A stretch of DNA of 64,000 nucleotides, taken from Eutrophosalina sp902522775 (GTDB lineage Bacteria; Bacteroidota; Bacteroidia; Flavobacteriales; Flavobacteriaceae). Made by a program: the position numbers and the translations under genes. Below are positions 35,796 to 43,984 of the stretch, piece by piece. Location of the stretch: assembly GCA_902522775.1 (NCBI GenBank), contig CABYWQ010000001.1:62001-126000 (forward strand), in the 5' to 3' direction. The notes under the pieces are model-generated. The model did no database searches. It was not told the DNA's origin and saw only the letters and a list, made by a program, of their open reading frames with translations. Positions within the stretch are counted from its first letter, which is position 1, and each line of letters opens with the position of its first letter.

Positions 35796-36350
35796 TTACC
35801 TAATGACTTTAAATTCATTATCACTAATTATTTTAATAATTTTTGAAGGCTTATTATTAAATATTTTGGAGGACCTAACAATATAATCAACATTATTTTT
35901 AATCAAATTATCAATCTTTTCTAAGGAATTAGGAACTTCAAATCCATGTAAATTAGCTGAGCTTGAAGATAATGGATGTTTTAACTCTTTAATTAGGCAT
36001 TGACAAAAATTATCAGATGGTATTCTAATTGCAATGGTTTTATGAATTGTATTTTTATCATTTGTATTAGAAAAAATTACAGTTGTAGGGTTAGAATCAG
36101 TTAAAAATTCAATTGCAGTTTTAGAAATGTTTTCTACATAATAGCTAACCATTTCAATATCACTCATCAGATGAATAAGTGGTTGATTTAATCTTCTTTT
36201 TTTTATTCGATTTATTTTTCTGGTTGCATTATTGTCATTTGCATTACCACCAATTCCATATACTGTATCGGTTGGATGAAGAATTATTCCACCATCGTTA
36301 ATAGTTTTCAAACATTCATTTAATTCATTTAAAAATTTAAACTGAAACAT
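35796..36350 (-). CDS. tsaC: L-threonylcarbamoyladenylate synthase (TsaC/Sua5 family)
   Basis: Makes threonylcarbamoyl-AMP from Thr, bicarbonate and ATP for the t6A modification at A37 of tRNA. The 184 residues begin with the YrdC pattern GGIILHPTDTVYGIGGNA (residues 20-37), then KKRRLNQPLIHL, PTTVIF, IAIRIPSD and SSSSANLHG. Only the YrdC domain is present, without the Sua5 C-terminal domain. It overlaps the 3' end of dapD by 14 bases and abuts the cca start with no gap, so it belongs to the dapD-tsaC-cca-ctaA operon. Confidence 0.92.
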   Translation of the reverse strand: MFQFKFLNELNECLKTINDGGIILHPTDTVYGIGGNANDNNATRKINRIKKRRLNQPLIHLMSDIEMVSYYVENISKTAIEFLTDSNPTTVIFSNTNDKNTIHKTIAIRIPSDNFCQCLIKELKHPLSSSSANLHGFEVPNSLEKIDNLIKNNVDYIVRSSKIFNNKPSKIIKIISDNEFKVIR

Positions 36351-37143
36351 TGAATTCTCTTAAAGCATCATTAAGTGATGTTTTTTTATTAGTACTTTCT
36401 TTCCTTTTTCCAATAATCAAAGCACAAGGAACATTAAATGTACCTGAATTAAATTCTTTTGGAACAGTTCCAGGTATCACTACAGATTTTGATGGAATAT
36501 ATCCCTTAAAATACTTTGGTTTATCACCACTAACATCAATAATTTTTGTTGAGGAGGTTAAAACAACATTTGCACCTAAAACTGCCTCGTTTTCAACTTT
36601 AACACCTTCTACAATTATACATCTCGATCCAACGAATGCATCATCTTCAATAATAACTGGAGCGGCTTGAACGGGTTCCAAAACACCTCCAATTCCTACG
36701 CCACCACTTAAATGAACATTTTTTCCAATTTGGGCACAACTCCCTACTGTTGCCCATGTGTCAACCATAGTTCCAGAATCTACGTAAGCACCTATATTTA
36801 CGTAGGAGGGCATTAAAACAGCACCTTTTTCAATGAAAGACCCATATCTTGAAATTGCATGAGGTACAACTCTAACTCCTTTTTCTTTATAATTATTTTT
36901 AAGAGGAATTTTATCATGAAATTCAAAAGGTCCAACCTCAATACTTTCCATTTTAGAGATTGGAAAGAAAAGAATAACAGCTTTTTTTACCCAATCATTA
37001 ACTTTCCAATGATTATTAATTTTTTCAGCAACTCTTAATTCACCTTTATCTAATAGGCTAATTACATTCCTAATGGCTTCTTTAGTCTTATTATTATCTA
37101 ATAATTCTCTATTGTCCCAAGCAGCTTCAATTATATCTCTCAT
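36337..37143 (-). CDS. dapD: 2,3,4,5-tetrahydropyridine-2,6-dicarboxylate N-succinyltransferase
   Basis: Succinyl-transfer step of the lysine and meso-diaminopimelate pathway, feeding peptidoglycan. The 268 residues show the left-handed beta helix with hexapeptide-repeat character, including VNIGAYVDSGTMVDTWATVGSCAQIGKNVHLSGGVGIGGVLEP and later FVGSRCIIVEGV. It is the length expected for DapD. A TAnnTTTG box lies 14 bases upstream, and the gene is first in a minus-strand operon with tsaC, cca and ctaA. lysA elsewhere in the window is the pathway's last enzyme. Confidence 0.95.
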   Translation of the reverse strand: MRDIIEAAWDNRELLDNNKTKEAIRNVISLLDKGELRVAEKINNHWKVNDWVKKAVILFFPISKMESIEVGPFEFHDKIPLKNNYKEKGVRVVPHAISRYGSFIEKGAVLMPSYVNIGAYVDSGTMVDTWATVGSCAQIGKNVHLSGGVGIGGVLEPVQAAPVIIEDDAFVGSRCIIVEGVKVENEAVLGANVVLTSSTKIIDVSGDKPKYFKGYIPSKSVVIPGTVPKEFNSGTFNVPCALIIGKRKESTNKKTSLNDALREFNVSV

Positions 37144-37157
37144 TTTATACTTTTTTA

Positions 37158-37165
37158 CAAATATA
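37158..37165 (-). promoter_or_regulatory. -7 promoter element before dapD
   Basis: Minus strand TATATTTG, an exact TAnnTTTG match ending 14 bases before the dapD ATG, in the divergent gap with ruvX. Confidence 0.55.
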
Positions 37166-37221
37166 ATTTTTAACTATGAATTTATTTTTAAATCGTAATA
37201 ATTAATCTATAATTTAGCATA

Positions 37222-37632
37222 GTGAAAAGAGTATTAGGAATTGATTATGGATTAAAAAGGACTGGATTAGCAATTTCAGATCCATTAGGAATCATTGCTT
37301 CACCACTTGAAACAATTAAAACTGAAAATTTATTAAATTATCTATTAGATTTAAATAAGAAAGAAAAAATCTCAATATTAGTTATTGGATTACCATTAAA
37401 TCTTAAAAATAAATTATTTGATATTGAAGAAAATATTAAAGAACTCATTCAAAAAATAAAAACTCATCTTCCTGAAATTCAAATTGAACGAATTGATGAA
37501 CGTTTTACTTCAAAAATTGCAAGAGCTTATTTAAATACCTACTCGATTAAACAAAAAATTAGAAGGAAAAAAGAAAATTTAGACAAAGTAAGTGCATCTT
37601 TGATATTACAATCATATTTAGAAAGAAAATGA
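37222..37632 (+). CDS. ruvX: Putative pre-16S rRNA nuclease RuvX (YqgF)
   Basis: RNase H-like fold protein of 136 residues, thought to trim the 5' end of 16S rRNA. The start GTG begins MKRVLGIDYGLKRTGLAISDP, with the catalytic Asp8 in GIDYG. Later landmarks are VIGLPLN, ERIDERFTSK and DKVSASLILQSYL with the terminal Asp. Length is normal. The stop overlaps the def ATG (ATGA), starting the ruvX-def-mazG unit. Confidence 0.9.
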   Translation: MKRVLGIDYGLKRTGLAISDPLGIIASPLETIKTENLLNYLLDLNKKEKISILVIGLPLNLKNKLFDIEENIKELIQKIKTHLPEIQIERIDERFTSKIARAYLNTYSIKQKIRRKKENLDKVSASLILQSYLERK

Positions 37633-38192
37633 TATTACCAATCGTAGCATACGGACAATCTACATTAAGAAAAAAATGTATTGAAATAAATAAAGATTAT
37701 TCTGATTTAAATAATTTGATTGAAAATATGTGGCAAACTATGTATAATGCTGAGGGAGTTGGTCTTGCTGCACCTCAAATTGGATTATCCATTCGACTGT
37801 TCATAATTGACGCTGATCCGTTAATAGATCCTAGTGAAACTTTAATTAATAAAGATTTTAAAAAACATGTTTTTATTAATCCTACAATTATTGATAAATC
37901 TGAGAATATTTCTTCATTCAATGAAGGTTGCTTAAGCATCCCTGACATCAGAGGTGACGTTAACAGACCTGACTCAATCAAAATTAAATTCTATGATCAA
38001 AATTTTAATCTTTATATTAAAGAATTTAATGGAATACTTTCAAGAGTAATCCAACACGAATACGATCATATCCAAGGAATATTATTCACTGATAAAATTT
38101 CAACATTAAAAAGAAAAATAATTGAAAAAAAATTATCCAAAATTTCAAAAGGAAATATAAATCCAAATTATAAAATGTTATTTAATAAATAA
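37629..38192 (+). CDS. def: Peptide deformylase
   Basis: Removes the N-formyl group from new proteins. The 187 residues contain the three metal-site motifs: GVGLAAPQIG (residues 44-53), EGCLSIP (Cys ligand) and QHEYDHIQG with the two His ligands and catalytic Glu. The sequence between EGCLSIP and HEYDH is slightly longer than in E. coli, as usual in this phylum. It overlaps ruvX by 4 bases and mazG by 1. Confidence 0.96.
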   Translation: MILPIVAYGQSTLRKKCIEINKDYSDLNNLIENMWQTMYNAEGVGLAAPQIGLSIRLFIIDADPLIDPSETLINKDFKKHVFINPTIIDKSENISSFNEGCLSIPDIRGDVNRPDSIKIKFYDQNFNLYIKEFNGILSRVIQHEYDHIQGILFTDKISTLKRKIIEKKLSKISKGNINPNYKMLFNK

Positions 38193-38968
38193 TGAAAAAT
38201 ATTGACAATAAAGTTTCAAATCTATTGGAAATTATGAATGAGCTTAGGGAAAAATGTCCATGGGATAGAAAGCAAACTTTAGATTCATTAAAAAGGTTAA
38301 CAATTGAAGAAACATTTGAATTAATTGAAGCAATTGAAATAAAAGATTTTGAAAATATAAAAGAAGAATTAGGTGATCTTTTTTTGCATATTATTTTTTA
38401 CTCGAAAATATCTTCAGAAAAAAAACATTTTGATTTTTATGATGTAGTGGATTTTTTAATCAAAAAACTAATTGATAGACATCCTCATGTTTACGAAGAT
38501 GTCAAAGAAATTAGTGAGGAACAAGTAAAGATTAACTGGGAAAAAATTAAGTTGAAAAACAATAAAAAAGGATTACTTTCAGGTGTTCCTAAATCTATGC
38601 CTCCAATTTTAAAAGCATTTAGGGTTCAAGATAAAGCCTCAAGTGTTGGTTTTGATTGGGAAAAAGTTGATGAAGTTTTTGAAAAGATTAAAGAAGAAAT
38701 TCATGAATTTAATACGGCTCTTAAGAGTAAAAACAAAAATCAAATTGAGGAAGAGTTTGGAGATATACTGTTCTCATTAATTAATTATTCAAGACACCTT
38801 AAAATTGATCCTGATTTTTGCCTAAATAATTCTACAAATAAATTTATAAATAGATTTAATTCTTTTGAAGAGATGGTAAAAAATGAAAATAAAAATATTT
38901 CAGATCTTTCCATAAATGAGATGAATATGTATTGGAGAAGAGTGAAAAAATTAACCTTTAGAAATTAA
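38192..38968 (+). CDS. mazG: Nucleoside triphosphate pyrophosphohydrolase MazG
   Basis: Hydrolyses NTPs and dNTPs to monophosphates. The 258 residues contain two MazG folds. The first has CPWDRKQT (residues 21-28) and the metal-binding ETFELIEAIE/EELGDLFLHI pair of ExxE motifs. The second repeats FDWEKVDEVFEKIKEEIHEF and EEFGDILFSLINYSRHL. Its 3' end overlaps the converging DUF349 gene by 18 bases. The ATG overlaps the def stop (TAATG). Confidence 0.94.
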   Translation: MKNIDNKVSNLLEIMNELREKCPWDRKQTLDSLKRLTIEETFELIEAIEIKDFENIKEELGDLFLHIIFYSKISSEKKHFDFYDVVDFLIKKLIDRHPHVYEDVKEISEEQVKINWEKIKLKNNKKGLLSGVPKSMPPILKAFRVQDKASSVGFDWEKVDEVFEKIKEEIHEFNTALKSKNKNQIEEEFGDILFSLINYSRHLKIDPDFCLNNSTNKFINRFNSFEEMVKNENKNISDLSINEMNMYWRRVKKLTFRN

Positions 38969-40351
38969 TTTTAAATTTTTTTGAAGTTTTTTAATTTGAG
39001 ATTTATAATTCTCGATATTTGAATGTACATTGGATAGGATGCCACTTTCAGAATTTCCTTTAATGAAATTCAAATTATTTTCTAACTGTGAAATTTGCTT
39101 TTCATAATCTTCTATTTTCTTTTTTAATTTTATTTTTTCAGAATTTATAATATTTACATCAAGTATTTTTGATTTTATTTCTAAAATAATATTGTCTCTA
39201 TTTTTTAACCCAATAGACTTTATCTTTTCTTCAATGCCAGCTATAAGTTCATTAGTTTCTTTTATTGATTTTGTTTTACCTAAGTTTAGCCATTTATCTA
39301 AAGTAGAATCAATTTTTTCAACATCAAAATTTAATAGTAATTCTTCTTTAAGTTCTTTTTGTTTTTTTATTATATCTTTTTGTATCTCCAAATCTTTAAA
39401 CTTAGAGGAGTTAACATTATTAATACAACTGTTATAAATTTCATTAAAAATTAACCAATTTTCTTTATTTTTTTTAAAAGGTACTTCCTTGATATTTTTA
39501 AAATCATTTCTTATCTCGGTAATAATTTTTTTATTTATTTTATCATTTTCATTTATGTAAGATTTCAATTTATTGATAATTTCAAGTTGCTTTTCAATAT
39601 TAAATGAGTAATTTTTTTTTAATTTCTTAAAGTATAAATTCTTTTCCTTAATAAATTTTCTATTTAAAGCTTTAAATTCGTCCCATATTTTATCATTTTC
39701 AGATAACTTAATTGGACCAATATTTATAAAAGTATCTTTAATTTTTACTATTTCATCTACCATTTTAATCCATTTATTTTTTTCATTTGGTAGATTTTCT
39801 AAATAATCCTTAAATCTTTTTATTAATTCTTTTTTGTGTTCAAGGTTTTCCTTGTCAAATTTATCTCTGTTATTCAGGTAAATTTTTTTTTGATTTTTAA
39901 TATTTTTAATTATTGTATCAAATTTTAATTCAAGTTTTTTTTCATCATCAGCTTTAACTGGTCCAACTTGATAATTCCATTTTCGAATTATGAATAGTAA
40001 TTCTCTATAGCCTTTTAATTTATCAGCAAATTTTTCAATTTTAGATGCATCTAAAATAAGTTGTTCTTTGATTTTTTTATTATTTGCTTGATCCTTGTCC
40101 TTAAATTTTTTGTCTAAATAGAGGTAATCATAAAATACTTTTACCTGGTGACTATATGAGTTGTTAAGTCCAAATGCAAGATGACCTGGTACCTTTCCAA
40201 TATTTATCCATTTTTTTCTTAGCCCAAGGAAATTTCCATATTTAGTATCATTATCAATGGAAGAATCTAATAAGCTTTTAATTTCCTTAATTAAATTTAT
40301 CTTGATTTCATGATTCTTCTTTAAGTCGCTATTTTGCTTATTTCTTTTCAA
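38951..40351 (-). CDS. DUF349 repeat protein
   Basis: Highly charged, helical protein of 466 residues. Repeated segments around W-x-x-I-G-x-V/I-P/K (WINIGKVPG near residue 50, WNYQVGPVKAD near 127, FINIGPIKLS near 213) are typical of DUF349, a helical repeat of unknown function in Bacteroidota. The C-terminal stretch (residues 395-466) is a strong coiled-coil candidate (KKKIEDYEKQISQLENNLNF). No signal peptide is seen. It is the last gene of the TPR-DUF368-aroE operon and starts 37 bases after aroE. Confidence 0.83.
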   Translation of the reverse strand: MKRNKQNSDLKKNHEIKINLIKEIKSLLDSSIDNDTKYGNFLGLRKKWINIGKVPGHLAFGLNNSYSHQVKVFYDYLYLDKKFKDKDQANNKKIKEQLILDASKIEKFADKLKGYRELLFIIRKWNYQVGPVKADDEKKLELKFDTIIKNIKNQKKIYLNNRDKFDKENLEHKKELIKRFKDYLENLPNEKNKWIKMVDEIVKIKDTFINIGPIKLSENDKIWDEFKALNRKFIKEKNLYFKKLKKNYSFNIEKQLEIINKLKSYINENDKINKKIITEIRNDFKNIKEVPFKKNKENWLIFNEIYNSCINNVNSSKFKDLEIQKDIIKKQKELKEELLLNFDVEKIDSTLDKWLNLGKTKSIKETNELIAGIEEKIKSIGLKNRDNIILEIKSKILDVNIINSEKIKLKKKIEDYEKQISQLENNLNFIKGNSESGILSNVHSNIENYKSQIKKLQKNLKLISKG

Positions 40352-40388
40352 AAGAAAATGTTTAAGACAATTAAGTTAATCTTTTTTA

Positions 40389-41111
40389 TCAACTATTCCA
40401 TATATCCCAACTAGCTTCAGCTTGCAGTTGTAACATTTCTAGTCCATTTTTAATTGATGCACCTTGAATTTCACATTTTGATAGAAAAGAACTTTTATTT
40501 GGATTATATACTAAGTCATAGCAGGTATGATCTTTATTAATTAAATGATATGGAATATCAATTTTTTTCTCAATATTAGGGAAGGTCCCCAATGGTGTAG
40601 TATTTATTATCAAATCAGAATTCATAATTTCTTTATTTAAATTTTCATAACTAATTAAACCAGGAGCTTTTTTTCTTGAAACAATATTAAACCTAATTCC
40701 GAGATTATTTAAACTATATTTTATAGCCTTTGAAGCGCCACCTGACCCAAAAACTAAAGCATTTTTAAATTTTTTACCATTTAATGATTTCGAAAACCCG
40801 ATATGATCAGTATTAAATCCAATTAATTTATTATTACTTATCTTAATTGTATTAACTGCCCCAATTTTTAATGCATCATCAGAAATTTTATCTATAAAAG
40901 TTATTATATCTTCTTTATAAGGAATTGTTACATTAAACCCAACTATATTTGATAAATCAATTTTTTCAAATTCTGATATGTCACTTAAATCAAAATTTTT
41001 ATACTCAGTATCTCTAATCCTAAATTTTTCAAATTTGTTATTAAAGTAATTTCTAGAAAATGAATATTCAATGTTTTTACCTATTAGACCGTAGATTTTT
41101 TTTGTTAGCAT
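40389..41111 (-). CDS. aroE: Shikimate dehydrogenase
   Basis: NADPH enzyme reducing 3-dehydroshikimate in the aromatic amino acid pathway. At 240 residues it is shorter than E. coli AroE (272) but typical for Bacteroidota. Visible motifs are YSFSRNYFN, FNVTIPYKEDII with the catalytic Lys, AVNTIK, GFNTDHIGF with the Asp, and the nucleotide loop ALVFGSGGASKAIKYSL. The ATG lies inside the end of the neighbouring DUF368 gene (35-base overlap), so translation is coupled. Confidence 0.93.
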   Translation of the reverse strand: MLTKKIYGLIGKNIEYSFSRNYFNNKFEKFRIRDTEYKNFDLSDISEFEKIDLSNIVGFNVTIPYKEDIITFIDKISDDALKIGAVNTIKISNNKLIGFNTDHIGFSKSLNGKKFKNALVFGSGGASKAIKYSLNNLGIRFNIVSRKKAPGLISYENLNKEIMNSDLIINTTPLGTFPNIEKKIDIPYHLINKDHTCYDLVYNPNKSSFLSKCEIQGASIKNGLEMLQLQAEASWDIWNS

Positions 41112-42027
41112 TATTATTTAATAATATTATGATAATAAAGCTAGCTAAAATAAAAATTAGACCATAAAAATTATTGAACATAGTAATAAATTCCTCACCT
41201 AATTCTACTTTATTCCATGGCCAAACAATTGGAAGTGTCCCTACAATAAATCCTATTATAAGATGATTTAAGTGAATCGGATATTTTTTTAAAATAAAAC
41301 TTAAAAATTTTGATAGAATTATTAATCCTAATACAGATCCGAGAAAGAATACTATTAATATTTTGATAAGTTCGCTATCAACAGGGTAGTTTTCGTTTTT
41401 AAAAAAATTTGCTACAAAATTAAAAAAACTATTAACAGCATCAACTAATAATAATTCGTAATTACCAAGAAGTATTAGTATAAAGCTTCCGGATAAGCCT
41501 GGTATAGTTATTCCGCAAATACTAATAAAACCACAAAAAAAAACAAATACCAAAGCTCTATTTTCCATCATAGGTTCTGAAAAACTCAATAATAATCCAA
41601 AACAAAGACCAACAAAAAGAATTAAAAGTTTTTTTACGTTTGTTTTATTAGTCCTTTTTATTAAAACATAAAGACTTCCCAATATTAGACCAAAAAAAAT
41701 AGACCAGACATATAGTTCGTAGTTTAATAAAAAGAAATCTAAAATCTTTGATGTTGTGAAATAACTAATTACCATTCCTATGGAAAGGAAAAAAAGAAAT
41801 TTACCATTAATCGAACTATTTAGTTTTTTTAACTCAAAAAGAAATAAATTTTTAACAGTATTATTATTAATATTTTTGATTGAATTCATTAAATGATCAT
41901 AAAAACCAATTACAATTGAATATAGCCCACCTGAAATTCCTGGAAGTTTATTTATAGTACCCATTATTAATCCATGAAAAAATATTTCTAATGAATTAAT
42001 ACTATTCCAATCTCTATTACTTTTCAT
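41077..42027 (-). CDS. DUF368 membrane protein (PopT-like), second copy
   Basis: Polytopic inner-membrane protein of 316 residues, family DUF368; characterised members act as polyprenyl-phosphate transporters (PopT) recycling the lipid carrier for wall and O-antigen synthesis. About eight hydrophobic segments are seen. The N-terminal signature is altered: GLIMGTINKLPGISGGLYSIVIGFYD, with NKLPG in place of the D-x-x-PG of the first copy. A second inverted element is SICGITIPGLSGSFILILLGNYE. It follows the other DUF368 gene with an 11-base overlap. Having two divergent copies in tandem suggests different lipids or a heteromer. Confidence 0.88.
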   Translation of the reverse strand: MKSNRDWNSINSLEIFFHGLIMGTINKLPGISGGLYSIVIGFYDHLMNSIKNINNNTVKNLFLFELKKLNSSINGKFLFFLSIGMVISYFTTSKILDFFLLNYELYVWSIFFGLILGSLYVLIKRTNKTNVKKLLILFVGLCFGLLLSFSEPMMENRALVFVFFCGFISICGITIPGLSGSFILILLGNYELLLVDAVNSFFNFVANFFKNENYPVDSELIKILIVFFLGSVLGLIILSKFLSFILKKYPIHLNHLIIGFIVGTLPIVWPWNKVELGEEFITMFNNFYGLIFILASFIIIILLNNNANKKNLRSNR

Positions 42028-42892
42028 TTTTTGACATATAGTTTATTCCAATTAACAGAAAAATTCCCAAACCAAAACAAATAAAAACAGTTGAATTTGA
42101 TATTAAATAATCAGTGTTTAGTTCTGTTATTTCAAAAGGAATTAGTTCTGGTAGAGACCCAATTATTAAACCACTTAAAAAAACAATAGTTTTATTTTTA
42201 TGCTTTTGGAGTAAATACTTTACAAATCTTGAAAATGTTAATATTCCAGTTAATATACCTAAGATAAATACTCCAATCCATATAAAATCATTAAAATTAA
42301 AATCGGTCAGAAAAAGATTAAGTTTTTCCAAAATAAAATCATAGGATGAAAAAATCAATAAAATGTAAGCTCCAGAAATTCCAGGCAGAATCATTGCACA
42401 TGAGCAAAAGAATCCGCATATAAATATATATATTAATGATATTTCACCATTAATATTATTCAATCCAAGTAAATAATATGTTATTAATATTGAACCAGTA
42501 AAAAATGGGAGATTACTAAAAGAAAAGATTTTTATATCCTTTATAATAAATGGTATACTTGCTAAAATAAGACCGAAGAAAAAAGAACTTATTTCTTGTG
42601 GAAAATTTATTAGTAAATTAGAAATTATTTTGCTGAAGACTAAAATACTTGAAATTATTCCAAGTACTATAAATATTAAGAAATCAAACTTAAATTCTTT
42701 TAATTTTAAAAAAAAATCACTTTTTAAAATTGATCTAATATTTTTAATTTTTAGGTTATTTAAAGATGAAATAAAATCATCGTAAATTCCAGTTATTAAT
42801 GCTATAGTTCCCCCAGATATACCTGGAATTAAGTCTGAAATACCCATAGCCATTCCTTTAAGGTAGATAATTAAGTAATTAATTTTATTCAA
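42017..42892 (-). CDS. DUF368 membrane protein (PopT-like), first copy
   Basis: Polytopic membrane protein of 291 residues with the canonical DUF368 pattern GMAMGISDLIPGISGGTIALITGIYD at the N terminus and FFCSCAMILPGISGAYILLIFSSYD in the second half, an inverted-repeat architecture. The family is linked to transport of undecaprenyl phosphate (PopT). It sits between a TPR protein and the second DUF368 gene. The context with aroE and DUF349 gives no direct functional clue. Confidence 0.9.
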   Translation of the reverse strand: MNKINYLIIYLKGMAMGISDLIPGISGGTIALITGIYDDFISSLNNLKIKNIRSILKSDFFLKLKEFKFDFLIFIVLGIISSILVFSKIISNLLINFPQEISSFFFGLILASIPFIIKDIKIFSFSNLPFFTGSILITYYLLGLNNINGEISLIYIFICGFFCSCAMILPGISGAYILLIFSSYDFILEKLNLFLTDFNFNDFIWIGVFILGILTGILTFSRFVKYLLQKHKNKTIVFLSGLIIGSLPELIPFEITELNTDYLISNSTVFICFGLGIFLLIGINYMSKNEK

Positions 42893-42899
42893 TTAGTTA

Positions 42900-43907
42900 T
42901 TAATAATTTTTTGAAATAATATTTAAGGCCGTATTTAGATTTTCAATTGCTTTATCATGATCGTTTTTTCTTAAATAATATTTTGCAATTGATATCCAAG
43001 CTTTTTCATATAGAGGATCCTCCTCAACAATTCTATTTAAGTATCTCATAGAAGTATCATAATCAGAAATTTTCTCATAACATCTTGATAATCTATAAAG
43101 GGAATAAGTTGAAGATTTATTTTTATTATCGACAATTTTATAATAATATATCGCTTTAGAAAAATCTTCAATTTTCTCATGAATTTTAGCAAGTTCTAAA
43201 TAACTTTGGGTAAAACTCTCATCACTGATAATAGCAAAATCATGACATGTTTTACTTTCCTTAAATTTTTTTTGTTCGAAATAAACTTTTCCTAATTCAT
43301 GCCAAGCATATGCAGAGTACGGGTTTTTATCCAAAAATTCATTTAAAAATTTTATAGCTTCATTTTTCTTTTTTGATAGTTTGTAACAGCTTAAAAGTTT
43401 ATCAAACAATAATTTATTATCAGGGTTTATAAAAATTATTTTTTTTCCAACTTTAATTGCGTTTCTATAGTCTTCAATGTTAATATAATTCTTGAATAAT
43501 AAATCATTAACGTAAAAATCCAGCTCACTGCTGAAAGCTAGATTGGTAAGCAATTTTATCGAATCTTTATAATTTTTTTTTGATGTTAATATTTTAGCTT
43601 TTTGAAATATTAAATCTGGATTAGTATTATTAAATTTTATAAACTTTGAAACTAAATTTTCAGCTTCATTTTTTTTATTTATTAAAAGTAATAGTTCAGA
43701 TTTTAAAATGATAATATTTAAATTTTCTGGATATAAATTAACGCCAAAATCAATTGCCTTTTGAGCATATTTAAAATTATCTTCATTTAGATAATATAAA
43801 ATAATATCTTCAATATCATCTAAATCTAAAAATATTGATTTATTGCTCTTAATCATATTTTCAAATTTTAAAATTTTATCTAAAATATTTTCATTTCCGT
43901 CTAACAC
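42900..43907 (-). CDS. Tetratricopeptide (TPR) repeat protein
   Basis: Helical-repeat protein of 335 residues without signal peptide. Several TPR units can be read, for example AYAWHELGKVYFEQKKFKES, FTQSYLELAKIHEKIEDFSKAI and ALYEKAWISIAKYYLRKNDHDKAI-type helices spaced about 34 residues apart. It probably forms a protein-interaction scaffold; no catalytic domain is present. The start is GTG, reading MLDGNENIL; an A/T-rich box TATATTTT (43914-43921, minus strand) lies nearby. It heads the operon with the two DUF368 proteins, aroE and DUF349. Confidence 0.87.
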   Translation of the reverse strand: MLDGNENILDKILKFENMIKSNKSIFLDLDDIEDIILYYLNEDNFKYAQKAIDFGVNLYPENLNIIILKSELLLLINKKNEAENLVSKFIKFNNTNPDLIFQKAKILTSKKNYKDSIKLLTNLAFSSELDFYVNDLLFKNYINIEDYRNAIKVGKKIIFINPDNKLLFDKLLSCYKLSKKKNEAIKFLNEFLDKNPYSAYAWHELGKVYFEQKKFKESKTCHDFAIISDESFTQSYLELAKIHEKIEDFSKAIYYYKIVDNKNKSSTYSLYRLSRCYEKISDYDTSMRYLNRIVEEDPLYEKAWISIAKYYLRKNDHDKAIENLNTALNIISKNY

Positions 43908-43940
43908 ACAATAAAAATATATAGTATAACCTGTAAATGA

Positions 43941-43978
43941 TGTTGAATAAATTATTCTTTATCAATAATTTATTAACA
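43941..43978. repeat. A/T-rich inverted repeat after the aminotransferase gene
   Basis: Two arms of 15 and 16 bases, TGTT(G)AATAAATTATT and AATAATTTATTAACA, pair with one bulged G around the loop CTTTATC. On the minus strand it starts 7 bases after the aminotransferase stop, at the end of the six-gene operon, so it is a candidate terminator or transcript-stabilising hairpin. It has no G+C core and no T-run. Confidence 0.5.
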
Positions 43979-43984
43979 TTTGAT

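Noticed and set aside
38951..40351. DUF349 gene as a myosin-like or SMC protein
   Set aside because: It lacks Walker motifs and the W-x-x-I-G repeats match DUF349; the coiled coil is only at the end.
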